From positions 2,108,001 to 2,172,000 of the forward strand of contig NZ_OY782507.1 in NCBI RefSeq assembly GCF_963677725.1: a stretch of 64,000 nt of DNA, written 5' to 3'. The stretch is from an uncultured Cohaesibacter sp. (lineage in GTDB: Bacteria > Pseudomonadota > Alphaproteobacteria > Rhizobiales > Cohaesibacteraceae). Every line of letters begins with the position of its first letter. Within the stretch, counting starts at the first letter, position 1. The translations under genes were made by a program, and so were the position numbers. Below are positions 37,653 to 46,626 of the stretch, one piece after another. Under the pieces are notes generated by a model, which saw nothing but the letters and a program-made list of their open reading frames with translations, searched no databases and was not told the origin of the DNA.

Positions 37653-37674
37653 ATGATGTTTCAGACAAGTTGGC

Positions 37675-38631
37675 TTACATCTGCTTGTCGGTCAGGGGGA
37701 AGCCTGCTTCCTTGTAATATTTGATCGCACCGGGATGCAGTTTGGTGGTGATGTTGGCCATCAGGGCCTTGTCAACGCCTTTCCACCATGCAGCGGCATC
37801 GCTCATTTTGGCTTTCTGCTCCCAGAATGTCTTGGTGAGCGTATATGCGGTGTCTTCATCCATCGCGGAGGTGGTATAGGCAGCCACTGGCAGCGATGTG
37901 GTGGTGATGTCCGCATCCTGACCGGCATAGGTGCCCGCCGGAATGGTCAGTTTGGTGCGCTTGGTCTTGGCAATTTGGTCATCAGACAAGGACAGAATGG
38001 TGACGCCGGTGGACGCAGCGGCTTCAACCACATTCGGTGCAGGCCATGATCCCGACGTCACAAAGCCGTCAATCTGGCCATTTTTCAGTGCAGCCACGGC
38101 GTTGGACAATTCAACCTGAGCCAGTTTGACCTTGCCTTCAAGACCGAACAGCTTGAGATATTTCTCCCCTTCGCGGGCACCGAACGAGCCTTTGCCAAGC
38201 AGCACGGTCTTGCCTTCCATATCGGCAAATTTGCTTGCACCGCTTTTCTCGCTCATGACGAAATGCATGGTGAGGCTGGGAATCGGGAAAAGGCCCCGGA
38301 TTTCAGCAAATTTCGGATGTTCCTTGCCCTTGAACATGGCCTTGCCACCCTGAGCGAGCGAGACCAGAACCGGGGGCGTGGTGAAGACATAATCAGCGCC
38401 ACGGCCTTTGACTTCCATGACATTCTGCACCGAGCCCTGGCTTTCTTCCAGAGTGACGATGATGTCGCCGTCCGTGCCTTCTTTCATGGCTTCAGCAATC
38501 TGCACGCCCATCTGATAGTAGGATGAGGTGGATTTCGCGGACTTGTAGGTTACACGCGTTTCGGCCTGCGCCAATGCGCTGCTCATCAACAGAGCGGCGC
38601 CCGCCAGCAAGGTGGCTCCAAATTTCAGCAT
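37675..38631 (-). CDS. TAXI-family TRAP transporter solute-binding protein
   Basis: A 318-residue periplasmic receptor of the TAXI (TRAP-associated extracytoplasmic immunogenic) family. Signal peptide 1-23 (MLKFGATLLAGAALLMSSALAQA), then ETRVTYKSAKSTSSYYQMG, the family's N-terminal ligand loop. The segments LKNGQIDGFVTSGSWPAPNVVEAA and KLHPGAIKYYKEAGF fit the second lobe. It is the first gene of the pair with the fused permease. An inverted repeat at 38737-38791 upstream may control it. Ligand unknown. Confidence 0.9.
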   Translation of the reverse strand: MLKFGATLLAGAALLMSSALAQAETRVTYKSAKSTSSYYQMGVQIAEAMKEGTDGDIIVTLEESQGSVQNVMEVKGRGADYVFTTPPVLVSLAQGGKAMFKGKEHPKFAEIRGLFPIPSLTMHFVMSEKSGASKFADMEGKTVLLGKGSFGAREGEKYLKLFGLEGKVKLAQVELSNAVAALKNGQIDGFVTSGSWPAPNVVEAAASTGVTILSLSDDQIAKTKRTKLTIPAGTYAGQDADITTTSLPVAAYTTSAMDEDTAYTLTKTFWEQKAKMSDAAAWWKGVDKALMANITTKLHPGAIKYYKEAGFPLTDKQM

Positions 38632-38736
38632 TTTGTCCCTCCGGTAGGTCTTATCTGATTATTGTTCGCAACAAGACTACTGAAAATCGACAGCGCTGCA
38701 AGCCTCTCGGTTCAAGTTGAATCCAATTGCGCAAAG

Positions 38737-38791
38737 ATTGTTCAATTTGCAACGGTGAAAGCTACAAACCATTCAGAAAATTGAACAAAAT
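38737..38791. promoter_or_regulatory. Inverted repeat upstream of the TAXI-TRAP operon
   Basis: ATTGTTCAATTT (38737-38748) and AAATTGAACAAAAT (38778-38791) are inverted copies about 30 bp apart; a further TTGTTC element lies nearer the gene at about 38663. It may be a paired operator of an unidentified regulator, or the stem that ends MFS transcription. Weak evidence. Confidence 0.4.
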
Positions 38792-38872
38792 CGCCTTTCC
38801 TTTGCGTAGAAGAACGCAATTCAGGCGAAAAATTTTCAACAATCCACCTTGGTCATGCGTTGATTTCACAGC

Positions 38873-40102
38873 TCACTTGGCTCGACCCGCAGCTGGCGGC
38901 TCCAGTACGGGCGCAAGGATGGCGATCAGAACGGCCAAGGCGGAGAGAAGTAAAAAGGCCCATCGAATGAAGAAGATATCGGCCAGAAAGCCGATTAGAA
39001 CGGGGCCCAGAAGCCCTCCGCCATAGCCAAAGGTGGCGACCGATGCGATGGCCGCTCCGGGGGGGAGCTTGTCATCATTGGCAGCACGCGAGAAGATCAA
39101 TGGGAAGACCAGAGCGTAACCGACCCCCATCAAGGCAAAGCCGCAAAGAGCTGCAGGCAAGGTCCCGGCGAGAATCGCCAAAAGGGACCCGCAGATCGCC
39201 GCAAAGCTGCTCATCCTTGCGGAGCGCACCGCGCCAAGGCGTGTGATGATCTTGTCACCCACGAGCCGCATCACCACCATCACAACCGAGAAGGTGGCAA
39301 AGCCCAGTGCAGCGATGCCTTCATCGACCGAAGTGACCTGCACGAGGAAAATGGCACTCCAATCGGCCATGCCCCCTTCGCCCAAGGCCGAGCAGAATCC
39401 GATGATGCCCGCCAGAGCCAAGGCCCCCTGCGGCAGGGGAAAGAGTTTTGTCTTGCGTTTTGGGCCTGCCCCCTTCTCAGCGCCCTCGGGCTCTTCCTCT
39501 TGCTTTGAGGTGGTTTTTGGGGAATCCCAAGGAATAAGGCCGAAATAGAGCGAGAGGGCCAGACAGAAGCTGGCGGCAACCAGAAAATGGACCATGGGTT
39601 CTGCGCCCAACCGTACTGCAAAATAGCCCGAGGCCGCGCCTGCACCAGTGCCAAGGCTCCACATGGCATGAAAGGACGACATAATCGGCTTTTTCAAATG
39701 CCGTTCGACCTCGCCCGCCCAGGCATTCATGCTGACATCCATCGAACCATGGGCCGCGCCAAACAGAAAGAGTGACAAACCAAGAAGCCAGACATTGGGC
39801 GCAACAGCCAGGGCTACAAGGGTTGCGCCATAGGCAAAGGAAACTTTCTTGGTGACATCGGCACTGCCATAAAGATCAACCAACTTGCCCGCCAGCGGAA
39901 ATGACACAATGGCGCCCGCAGCCATACTGAGAAGCAGGATACCAAGGAGGGATTCGCTCAGTTGGTGCATTTCGGCAATGGCCGGCACGCGGGAGGCCCA
40001 GATCCCATAAAGCGAGCCATTAAGGAAGAACATCGCCACAACGGCACGGCGCGGGGTGCGTCCGCCGCCATACCGAATGGGCTGTTGCAGGGTTTCAGAC
40101 AT
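38873..40102 (-). CDS. MFS transporter (12 TM)
   Basis: A 409-residue inner-membrane transporter. The first helix lies at about 19-40 (VVAMFFLNGSLYGIWASRVPAI), the helix 2-3 loop is GKLVDLYGSADVTKK, and a charged central loop (EEEPEGAEKGAGPKRKTK) separates the two six-helix halves. It resembles bacterial sugar or efflux permeases of the FucP/YbjJ-like group; the substrate cannot be told. Its start overlaps the stop of the DeoR-type regulator by 8 bp (ATGTCTGA), so the two are translationally coupled and the regulator probably responds to the transported compound. Confidence 0.82.
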   Translation of the reverse strand: MSETLQQPIRYGGGRTPRRAVVAMFFLNGSLYGIWASRVPAIAEMHQLSESLLGILLLSMAAGAIVSFPLAGKLVDLYGSADVTKKVSFAYGATLVALAVAPNVWLLGLSLFLFGAAHGSMDVSMNAWAGEVERHLKKPIMSSFHAMWSLGTGAGAASGYFAVRLGAEPMVHFLVAASFCLALSLYFGLIPWDSPKTTSKQEEEPEGAEKGAGPKRKTKLFPLPQGALALAGIIGFCSALGEGGMADWSAIFLVQVTSVDEGIAALGFATFSVVMVVMRLVGDKIITRLGAVRSARMSSFAAICGSLLAILAGTLPAALCGFALMGVGYALVFPLIFSRAANDDKLPPGAAIASVATFGYGGGLLGPVLIGFLADIFFIRWAFLLLSALAVLIAILAPVLEPPAAGRAK

Positions 40103-40859
40103 GGATTATCTCCGCTCCGGTCTCCTGGAAAGGCTGCATGGACGCTGCATCCGCATCGGTGATGATGAGGGACAGTTGATCGGGGTCGAGCACCCGATGA
40201 CGGCCCTTGTGACCGAGCTTGTCCTTGCGGCAGATAAGGGCGGTTCTGCGGGCAGACCGAGCCATGGCCAGCTTCAGAGCCGCCTCATCGCAATCATCGG
40301 CGCTCAGGCCAAAGGCTTCATCAAGGCCGCAAACCCCAAGGAAGGCCAGATCGACCGCCATATCGGCCAAGGCATGTTCTGCCTCTCGGCCCACGGCGAC
40401 ACCACCCCATTGACTGATACGCCCCCCAAGCAAATAGGTCGGGATATCCTTGTCCAGCAGGATGGTTGCAAGGATTGGCGATGGCGTGATGACAAGCAAA
40501 CCCGGTAGCGGGTCGATCCGTTCGGCCAATTTGGCAAGGGTCGTGCCGCCGTCAAGGATGAGGCTCATGCCCGGCTTGATGTGTGGCAAAGCGGCATCGA
40601 CAAGCGCAGAGACATCCCTGTCCGGGCTTTTTCGCCTCTGGCGCAACGGTTGAAGTGGCTTGGTTGCAGGCACTGCACCCCCACGCACGCGCTGAGCACA
40701 GCCTTCTTCGGCCAGCACCAACAGATCCCGCCGGATGGTATCAAGCGAGATGCCAAATTCCACCGCCAGATCGGCCGCAACCAATTGGGTGCCTTCTTGC
40801 AGGCGCCGGCGCAGCAAATCCTGACGGACAAGAGGATTGTTCAAGGGCAGTTCAGACAC
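40095..40859 (-). CDS. DeoR-family transcriptional regulator
   Basis: About 254 residues. N-terminal DeoR helix-turn-helix (LLRRRLQEGTQLVAADLAVEFGISLDTIRRDLLVLAEEGCAQRVRGGA), then a phosphosugar-binding DeoR C-terminal domain (GGTTLAKLAERI, VGREAEHALADMAVDLAFLG, CRKDKLGHKG). I choose a GTG start at 40859 preceded by GAGAAG, because the longer frame begins with TTG inside the repeat array at 40891-40970. It is likely autoregulated through that array, which also lies before the divergent oxidoreductase gene. First gene of a pair with the MFS transporter. Confidence 0.82.
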   Translation of the reverse strand: MSELPLNNPLVRQDLLRRRLQEGTQLVAADLAVEFGISLDTIRRDLLVLAEEGCAQRVRGGAVPATKPLQPLRQRRKSPDRDVSALVDAALPHIKPGMSLILDGGTTLAKLAERIDPLPGLLVITPSPILATILLDKDIPTYLLGGRISQWGGVAVGREAEHALADMAVDLAFLGVCGLDEAFGLSADDCDEAALKLAMARSARRTALICRKDKLGHKGRHRVLDPDQLSLIITDADAASMQPFQETGAEIIHV

Positions 40860-40890
40860 GGTTGTTTGCTTCTCTATGGGCCATTTCCAG

Positions 40891-40970
40891 ATATGCAGTT
40901 TCTTGCATCTTTTTGCAATATTTTGCAATCTTTTGCGTGTTATTGCATTTTTACGCGGAATGTTGCAAGT
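40891..40970. repeat. Eight 10-bp phased degenerate repeats (probable DeoR-type operator array)
   Basis: Eight successive 10-bp units with TTGC or a one-to-two-base variant at the same place: units 2-6 and 8 contain TTGC, unit 1 has ATGC and unit 7 has ACGC; typical units are TTTTGCAATA and TTTTGCAATC. The 10-bp period places every copy on the same face of the helix. Located between the DeoR-type gene and the divergent oxidoreductase. DeoR-family proteins are known to bind tandem direct repeats. Confidence 0.7.
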
Positions 40971-41093
40971 TCTTTTCGCTCTCGCGGATCAAAGATGTCT
41001 GCATTGATGCGTGAAGCAATCTGTAGTTTAGTAGGTAAATGACTGTTTTATCGCCAGAATCGAGTTTGGTGGTCATCAGATAGGGAGAATGTG

Positions 41094-42080
41094 ATGATAC
41101 GTTGGGGAATCTTGAGCACCGCAAAAATAGCCCGGGAGCATTTGGTTCCGGCCATTCAGCAGGCTCGCAATGGCACCTTGCAGGCTGTTTCCAGCCGCCA
41201 TCAGGAAAAGGCCGACGCCTTTGCCCAGCAGTTTGGCATCCCGGAAGCCTTTGGCAGCTATGAGGCCATGTTGGCAAGCGACACGATTGATGCGGTCTAT
41301 ATTCCGCTACCGACCTCGCAGCATGTGGAATGGAGCCTGAAGGCGCTTCAGGCGGGCAAACATGTGCTGTGCGAAAAGCCGATTTCTCTGCATGCCAAGG
41401 AAATCGAACCGATCATCGCCGAGCGCAACCGCACTGGCCTGCTGGCGACCGAAGCTTTCATGGTTACCTTTCACCCGCAATGGCACAAAGTCCGCGCCCT
41501 GCTTTCCGAGGGAGCGATTGGCACGCTGCGGCATATTCAGGGGGCCTTTTCCTATTATAATGTCGATCCGTCCAACATGCGCAACCAGCTGGAGTTGGGC
41601 GGCGGTGGCCTGCCCGATATTGGCGTTTATCCCACGGTGACGGCGCGCTTTGCCACAGGCAAGGAGCCGGTCCGGGCGCGGGCCTCAATCATTCGCGATC
41701 CGGATTTCGGCACCGATATCTATGCCAATTGTCAGTATGACTTTGGCAGCTTCGACATGACCTTTTATTGTGCCACCCAGTTGGCAGCGCGTCAGGTGAT
41801 GGTCTTTCACGGTGACAAGGGCTTCATCGAAATCACCGCACCGTTCAACGCAGATCTTTATGAGGCGGTGGATGTATGCCTTTACAACAATGATCACACG
41901 CAGGTTCAGCGCTGGACCTTCCGGGGCATCAATCAGTATCGAGAGGAAATCGAGGCGATTGGCGATCATTTGGCAGGCAAGACAGTTGAGATCTTCAGCC
42001 TTGAAAGCTCCATCGCCAATCAGGCGGCGATTGATGCGCTTTATGAAGCCGATCTGACTGATGGCTGGGTGACGATCTAA
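41094..42080 (+). CDS. Gfo/Idh/MocA-family NAD(P)-dependent oxidoreductase
   Basis: A 328-residue dehydrogenase. N-terminal Rossmann fold (MIRWGILSTAKIAREHLVPAI), the family's EKP motif in AGKHVLCEKPISLHA with the catalytic Lys, and a C-terminal substrate domain with GGGGLPDIGVYPTVTARF. Such enzymes oxidise or reduce sugars, inositols or dihydrodiols; similarity to D-xylose or trans-dihydrodiol dehydrogenases is likely but not decisive. The ATG at 41094 follows GGGAGA; a GTG sits directly before. Divergent from the DeoR-MFS pair and separated from it by the repeat array, so it probably acts on the compound moved by that transporter. Confidence 0.85.
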   Translation: MIRWGILSTAKIAREHLVPAIQQARNGTLQAVSSRHQEKADAFAQQFGIPEAFGSYEAMLASDTIDAVYIPLPTSQHVEWSLKALQAGKHVLCEKPISLHAKEIEPIIAERNRTGLLATEAFMVTFHPQWHKVRALLSEGAIGTLRHIQGAFSYYNVDPSNMRNQLELGGGGLPDIGVYPTVTARFATGKEPVRARASIIRDPDFGTDIYANCQYDFGSFDMTFYCATQLAARQVMVFHGDKGFIEITAPFNADLYEAVDVCLYNNDHTQVQRWTFRGINQYREEIEAIGDHLAGKTVEIFSLESSIANQAAIDALYEADLTDGWVTI

Positions 42081-42108
42081 CTTTGGTTCTGCTTAGGCCA
42101 AGAATAGA

Positions 42109-42142
42109 AAAAGGGCATTTCCTTTGCAGGAAATGCCCTTTT
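42109..42142. terminator. Bidirectional terminator
   Basis: AAAAGGGCATTTCCT / AGGAAATGCCCTTTT: a perfect 15-bp stem with a TTGC loop between the convergent oxidoreductase and SatP-type genes; A and T ends serve both directions. Confidence 0.9.
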
Positions 42143-42162
42143 GTGTTTCAGCAAGGATCTGC

Positions 42163-42789
42163 TTATTCAGCAGGAGCCATTGGAGGCTTTTTGCTCTGAC
42201 CAATGAGTTCCGATGGGTGATTTTGTACCCATGCCTTGCCCATTGGCAGGATTTCGTGGCCATAGACATCCTTCAGGATGGCGCCAATCATCATGTACCA
42301 GGCGCCAAAGGCACAGGCGATCAGGACGAAGGCAGCAACGGTGTTCATCACTGGGAAGCCGAAATGGCCAAGGTCAAGCAGGATGAAACCGGCCAGCAGC
42401 AGCACGAAAGTGGTGGCCATGGCAGAGTGGATGCGAATTGCAGCCATGGTCATGAAGACCGTATAGATGGTCCAAGCAACCAGGAACCAACCAAGGTCGG
42501 TCGCCGAGCTTACGAATACGCCATAATGGTTACCCATGAAGAGCAGGCAGAGGGCGATCCAGAATGCGCCATAGGAAACGAAGGCGCTGTAACCGAAATG
42601 GTTGCCAGTTTTCTGCTCCTGGAAGCCAGCAATCATCTGTGCAAGACCGCCATAGATGAAGCCAACCCAGACAACCGGGCCCGTTTCGATCAGGCCGAGA
42701 TTGTGGATTTGCAGCAAGAAAGTGGTGAGGGCAAAGCCACCCAGACCGACCACGGCAGGGTTTGCATTGATTACACCTTTAGAAGACAT
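42163..42789 (-). CDS. satP: Acetate/succinate uptake channel (SatP/GPR1-FUN34-YaaH family)
   Basis: A 208-residue inner-membrane protein with six predicted helices. The family signature NPAVVGLGGFALTTFLL lies at residues 10-26, with FGYSAFVSYGAFWIAL and GWFLVAWTIYTVFM further on. SatP-type proteins take up acetate, succinate and other short carboxylates. The C-terminal tail (QSKKPPMAPAE) is cytoplasmic. It stands alone between two terminators; an AT-rich region of about 290 bp lies upstream. Acetate uptake suits a window rich in carboxylate transporters, and citrate lyase releases acetate. Confidence 0.88.
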   Translation of the reverse strand: MSSKGVINANPAVVGLGGFALTTFLLQIHNLGLIETGPVVWVGFIYGGLAQMIAGFQEQKTGNHFGYSAFVSYGAFWIALCLLFMGNHYGVFVSSATDLGWFLVAWTIYTVFMTMAAIRIHSAMATTFVLLLAGFILLDLGHFGFPVMNTVAAFVLIACAFGAWYMMIGAILKDVYGHEILPMGKAWVQNHPSELIGQSKKPPMAPAE

Positions 42790-43081
42790 GTCAGATACTC
42801 CCGCTTGTAAAAGCTTTGTCTGTCTGAGGTAATACTCGTTAAACTTTCGTCTGGATAACCAGTTAAAACAAACGAGACAACCTGTCTTTTCGGGCGTGTT
42901 TTTAGGATGACTCTAGATTTTCTATGGTTTAATACTTAAAAAACACCGCAAAATCCTAAGTAAAAATCCTTGTTTTTGCCAAACCTAGCCGTTTTGTCAG
43001 TCCATTTTTCACAGCAAAATGGATCTTGCAACGTTCCAAACGTTGCTTTTATGCGCTTGCAGAGCATCCAAAAGGCAACAG
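42790..43081. other. AT-rich spacer upstream of satP
   Basis: No credible gene. Strongly AT-rich from about 42900 to 42970. It should contain the satP promoter; no operator-like palindrome stands out. Confidence 0.4.
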
Positions 43082-43112
43082 AAAAGCCGGGATCACAGGG
43101 ACCCCGGCTTTT
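43082..43112 (-). terminator. Terminator after the AGCS symporter gene
   Basis: AAAAGCCGGG / CCCGGCTTTT, a perfect 10-bp stem with an 11-base loop, about 40 bp past the symporter stop; the minus-strand transcript ends in TTTT. Confidence 0.85.
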
Positions 43113-43153
43113 ATTATCATCAGATCTGACCAGCTGATTGAAGCCAGTCAGGC

Positions 43154-44584
43154 TTACTTGGCGGTATAATCGTTCCAAGCGGAGCGATCGACATTCAAGT
43201 CTGGGAACTTGTCCGGATCAAAGACCGGGCGCTCCACACCACTTTTCAGCTGGTCGCGGAAGTCCTTCAGGATCCGCAGGCAGGTCGGCAACAGCATCAT
43301 GATGACCACCAGGTTGACCACGGCCAATACGCCCATCAGCGGATCGGAGAAGAAGAAGACCGATGTTGCCCCCGGAGCCACAGCACCAAGGAAGACAACG
43401 CACACCACCAGCACACGCAGGATGGTCAAAGACATCGTGCTGCTGGAGATAACGGTCAGCGCATTCTCACCCAGATAGTAGTTGTAGATGATGGAACTGA
43501 AAGCAAACAGCAGGATCATCAGGGAGAGATAATATTGCGCCCAGTCGCCGAGATGGTAAACCAGCGACTGCTGGGTGAGAACCACACCGTCAACATTCTC
43601 GGCACCCGGTACATAGACATCACCAAGCAGGATGACGAAGGCGGTGCAGGAACAGATAAAGATGGTGTCGATGAATACGGACAGGGATTGAGTGATGCCC
43701 TGACTGATCGGATGGCGCACATGAGCCGTTGCGGCAACGTTCGGTGCGGAGCCAAGACCTGCTTCGTTGGAGAAGAGACCACGACGCAGACCCTGCGCAA
43801 TAGCAGCGCCCATTCCGCCGCCAACCGCTTCCTTCAGGCCAAAGGCATTCATCACAATGTCGCTGATAACGCGCGGCAATTCAGTGATATTCAGCACGAT
43901 GACGACAATTGCCATGGCAATATAGCCAACGGCCATGATCGGCACGATCACGTCTGCGGCCTTGGCGATACGCTTGATGCCGCCAAAGACAATGAGGGCG
44001 GTCACAATGGCAAGACCTGCGCCCGTGACGTAACGGCTGATGCCAACGGAATCAACCAGCGCGCCTGCTACGGTGTTGCCCTGAAAAGCGTTAAAGCCGA
44101 ACCCGAATGCTGCAATCAGACAGAAGCCATAGAGAACGGCCAGCCAGCGGAAATTGGCACCCAGACCGAAGATGATGGAGCGTGCAGGACCACCACGGAA
44201 ATGCCCATCCGGTTCGCGGCGCTTATATAGCTGGGCAAGAGAACATTCAACAAGGCTGGTGGCCATGCCAACCATTGCGATGGCCCACATCCAGAAAACC
44301 GCACCGGATCCGCCCAGCGTGATGGCAACAGCGACCCCTGCAATGTTGCCGCCGCCAACGCGTCCCCCAACGGACAGCAGCAAAGCCGCACGCGCAGTAA
44401 TGGCGTTCGGGTCGGCAGACTGGTTTTTACCAGAAAGAACCCGGAACATGCGGCCAAAAAACTCGAACTGGACAAAGCCCGTCAATGCAGTGATGAAAAT
44501 ACCAAAGACGACCAGAAGCGGGATCAGCGCCCAGCCCCACGTGAGATCACCGATCAGGCCGAAGAAACTCTCTATATATTGCAT
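43154..44584 (-). CDS. Alanine/glycine:cation symporter (AGCS) family protein
   Basis: A 476-residue inner-membrane symporter with about 11 helices. Family motifs: SVGGRVGGGNIAGVAVAITLGGSGAVFWMW (around 71-100) and GLFSNEAGLGSAPNVAATAH. AGCS members import alanine or glycine with Na+ or H+. The start follows GGAG. Monocistronic; the upstream 488 bp contains no aptamer I can recognise, in particular no glycine-riboswitch core. Confidence 0.9.
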   Translation of the reverse strand: MQYIESFFGLIGDLTWGWALIPLLVVFGIFITALTGFVQFEFFGRMFRVLSGKNQSADPNAITARAALLLSVGGRVGGGNIAGVAVAITLGGSGAVFWMWAIAMVGMATSLVECSLAQLYKRREPDGHFRGGPARSIIFGLGANFRWLAVLYGFCLIAAFGFGFNAFQGNTVAGALVDSVGISRYVTGAGLAIVTALIVFGGIKRIAKAADVIVPIMAVGYIAMAIVVIVLNITELPRVISDIVMNAFGLKEAVGGGMGAAIAQGLRRGLFSNEAGLGSAPNVAATAHVRHPISQGITQSLSVFIDTIFICSCTAFVILLGDVYVPGAENVDGVVLTQQSLVYHLGDWAQYYLSLMILLFAFSSIIYNYYLGENALTVISSSTMSLTILRVLVVCVVFLGAVAPGATSVFFFSDPLMGVLAVVNLVVIMMLLPTCLRILKDFRDQLKSGVERPVFDPDKFPDLNVDRSAWNDYTAK

Positions 44585-44956
44585 GTTCTACTCCAAATGG
44601 TTCTGCCGGTCGGGTGGCCTTACCATTTTCCCATATGCCTGATACGCGATGACAGGGTTTTCGGGAGTTCAGGTTTGCCTGTTCTTGTTTGACCAGCCAG
44701 CAGCAATCAACATCCGATCTCGGCCGCACCCCAACAGCGTGTGACGAGACGATGATCAAACCTAAACAAAAACTTAACGGCGCGCCTTACCAAAGTTTAA
44801 CAATGCACAAGCCTATGCCCCTTTTTTTGGCATAAATCGATCAAATGGCTGCAATTTTGGGCAGTAGCTACCAATATTTAGCGATATATACTTAGCTCAA
44901 ACACCGCGATATGTGAATTAATAGGAAAATATTCCCGTCTTTGCTGACCACAAAAA
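44585..44956. other. Spacer between the AGCS symporter and the tct operon terminator
   Basis: No credible gene. The part from about 44760 to 44940 is AT-rich. It should hold the symporter promoter. Nothing else is visible. Confidence 0.4.
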
Positions 44957-44984
44957 AGGAGCCTACACGTGCGTGTAGGCTCCT
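44957..44984 (-). terminator. Terminator of the tctCBA operon
   Basis: AGGAGCCTACAC / GTGTAGGCTCCT, a perfect 12-bp stem with a 4-base loop. On the minus strand it is followed by six T residues. It lies about 90 bp beyond the tctA stop. Confidence 0.9.
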
Positions 44985-45072
44985 AGCAACCTTGCCAACT
45001 ATCAGACGATGTGCGGTTTTATGGGCCTTCCGACACATGTCTTATTTGGGATATCACCCCTGTTTTTGAGAT

Positions 45073-46614
45073 TTAGGGTGCAACCTCTTCTTCCGCTTCT
45101 TTGGCAAGTTTCTTCATTTTATTGGGCATAATGCGACCGACAAAGATCGGCAGAACGAACCCGATAATGGCCACGGCCCAAAGGGTGAGCGAGAGCGGGC
45201 TGCGGAACAGCACCGTCCAGTCGCCATCGGAGATGGTCACAGCGCGACGCAAGTTCACTTCCATATTGTTGCCCAGCAGAACGCCCAAGATCACAGGGAC
45301 CAGTGGCACATCCAGTTTTCTAAGAGCCCAACCGATGATGCCGAAGAAGACCATGATGGTCAAATCGAAGCTTGACCCGGCAATGCCATAGATGCCGACA
45401 AAGCTGATCATGGCAACCGCTGGCATCAGGATGCGCGGTGGGACCAACAGGATGCGGATGAAGATACCGACGAACGGAATATTCAGCAGCAACAGGATGA
45501 TGTTGGAAATGAACAACGCTGCGATCAGCCCCCATACCACGTCGGGATTGTTGTTGAACAACAATGGGCCAGGTGTGATGTTCAGTGCCAACAGAACGGC
45601 GAGCAACACAGCCGTGGTACCTGAACCGGGCACACCAAGCGCCAGCATTGGCACCAAGGCACCACCGGCGGCGGCGTTGTTGCCTGCTTCAGGAGCGGCA
45701 ACACCACGCGGGTCGCCTTTCCCGAACGTGCCGTCCTTGTCGCAAATGCGCTTTTCCATCGAGTAGGACAGGAAAGAGCCAAGCGACGCACCGGCACCGG
45801 GCAGAACCCCGGCAATGAAGCCAACAATCGTCGAGCGGATGGTTGGCATGATGCTGCTTTTCATGGTTTCCTTTGACGGGGTCAGGCGCCCAAGCTCGAC
45901 CTTTTTGCCTTCCACATCAGACGCACCATGACGATGCTCGATGAAGATGAAGACTTCCGAGAGGGCAAACAGACCGACGATGGCAACCAAGAAGTCGATG
46001 CCGTCATAGAAATGGACCATGCCGAAGGTAAAGCGCGGCACGCCGGTCTGGGTGTCAACGCCCACCATGGCCAGACCAAGACCGAGCATGGCAGCAAGTG
46101 CGGCTTTGCCCTGGTTCTTCGAAGATACGCCGCCAAGGGTGGCAAATGCCAGCACGAACAGGGCGAAATATTCCGCAGGCCCAAAGGCCAGAGCAATTTT
46201 CACCAGTTGTGGTGCGAGCAGAACCAGACCGATCGTGGCCATGAAAGAGCCGAAGAAAGACGCGAAACCGGAAAGGGCAAGCGCTTCACCACCGCGTCCC
46301 TGCTTGGCCATCGGGTGGCCATCAATACAGGTCATCAAGGCCGGCGCATCACCGGGAATGTTGAGCAGGATCGAGGAAATACGACCGCCATACATGGCGC
46401 CATAATAAACCGAAGTCAGCAGGATAAGGGAAGGCGTGGCACCAAGCCCAAGGGTAAAGGCCAGCGGAATGAGAATGGCAACGCCATTCGAGGGACCAAG
46501 GCCCGGCAGGGCACCCATGACTGTGCCCAGAAAGCACCCAAGAAGCGCCAGAAGCAGGTTTTGCCATGTCATCGCAACCACGAAGCCATCGGCAAGAGAG
46601 GAGAAGGTTTCCAT
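45073..46614 (-). CDS. tctA: Tripartite tricarboxylate transporter, large permease subunit
   Basis: A 513-residue TctA-family membrane protein with about 12 helices. Conserved blocks: GTVMGALPGLGPSNGVAILIPLAF near residue 30, YYGAMYGGRISSILLNIPGDAPALMT near 70-95, and the second ALPGLG-like block IAGVLPGAGASLGSFLSYSMEKR near 265. It forms the cation-coupled channel for citrate or other carboxylates. It is last in tctC-tctB-tctA, 12 bp after tctB. The operon is divergent from citrate lyase genes, so citrate is the likely substrate. Confidence 0.94.
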   Translation of the reverse strand: METFSSLADGFVVAMTWQNLLLALLGCFLGTVMGALPGLGPSNGVAILIPLAFTLGLGATPSLILLTSVYYGAMYGGRISSILLNIPGDAPALMTCIDGHPMAKQGRGGEALALSGFASFFGSFMATIGLVLLAPQLVKIALAFGPAEYFALFVLAFATLGGVSSKNQGKAALAAMLGLGLAMVGVDTQTGVPRFTFGMVHFYDGIDFLVAIVGLFALSEVFIFIEHRHGASDVEGKKVELGRLTPSKETMKSSIMPTIRSTIVGFIAGVLPGAGASLGSFLSYSMEKRICDKDGTFGKGDPRGVAAPEAGNNAAAGGALVPMLALGVPGSGTTAVLLAVLLALNITPGPLLFNNNPDVVWGLIAALFISNIILLLLNIPFVGIFIRILLVPPRILMPAVAMISFVGIYGIAGSSFDLTIMVFFGIIGWALRKLDVPLVPVILGVLLGNNMEVNLRRAVTISDGDWTVLFRSPLSLTLWAVAIIGFVLPIFVGRIMPNKMKKLAKEAEEEVAP

Positions 46615-46626
46615 TAACAGATCTCC

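Noticed and set aside
37550-37654. N-terminal extension of the fused TRAP permease to the ATG at 37654
   Set aside because: The extension overlaps the GC-rich hairpin after the receptor gene and is polar and unlike family N-termini.
44585-44960. Possible glycine riboswitch upstream of the AGCS symporter
   Set aside because: No conserved glycine-aptamer core sequences were found on the minus strand.
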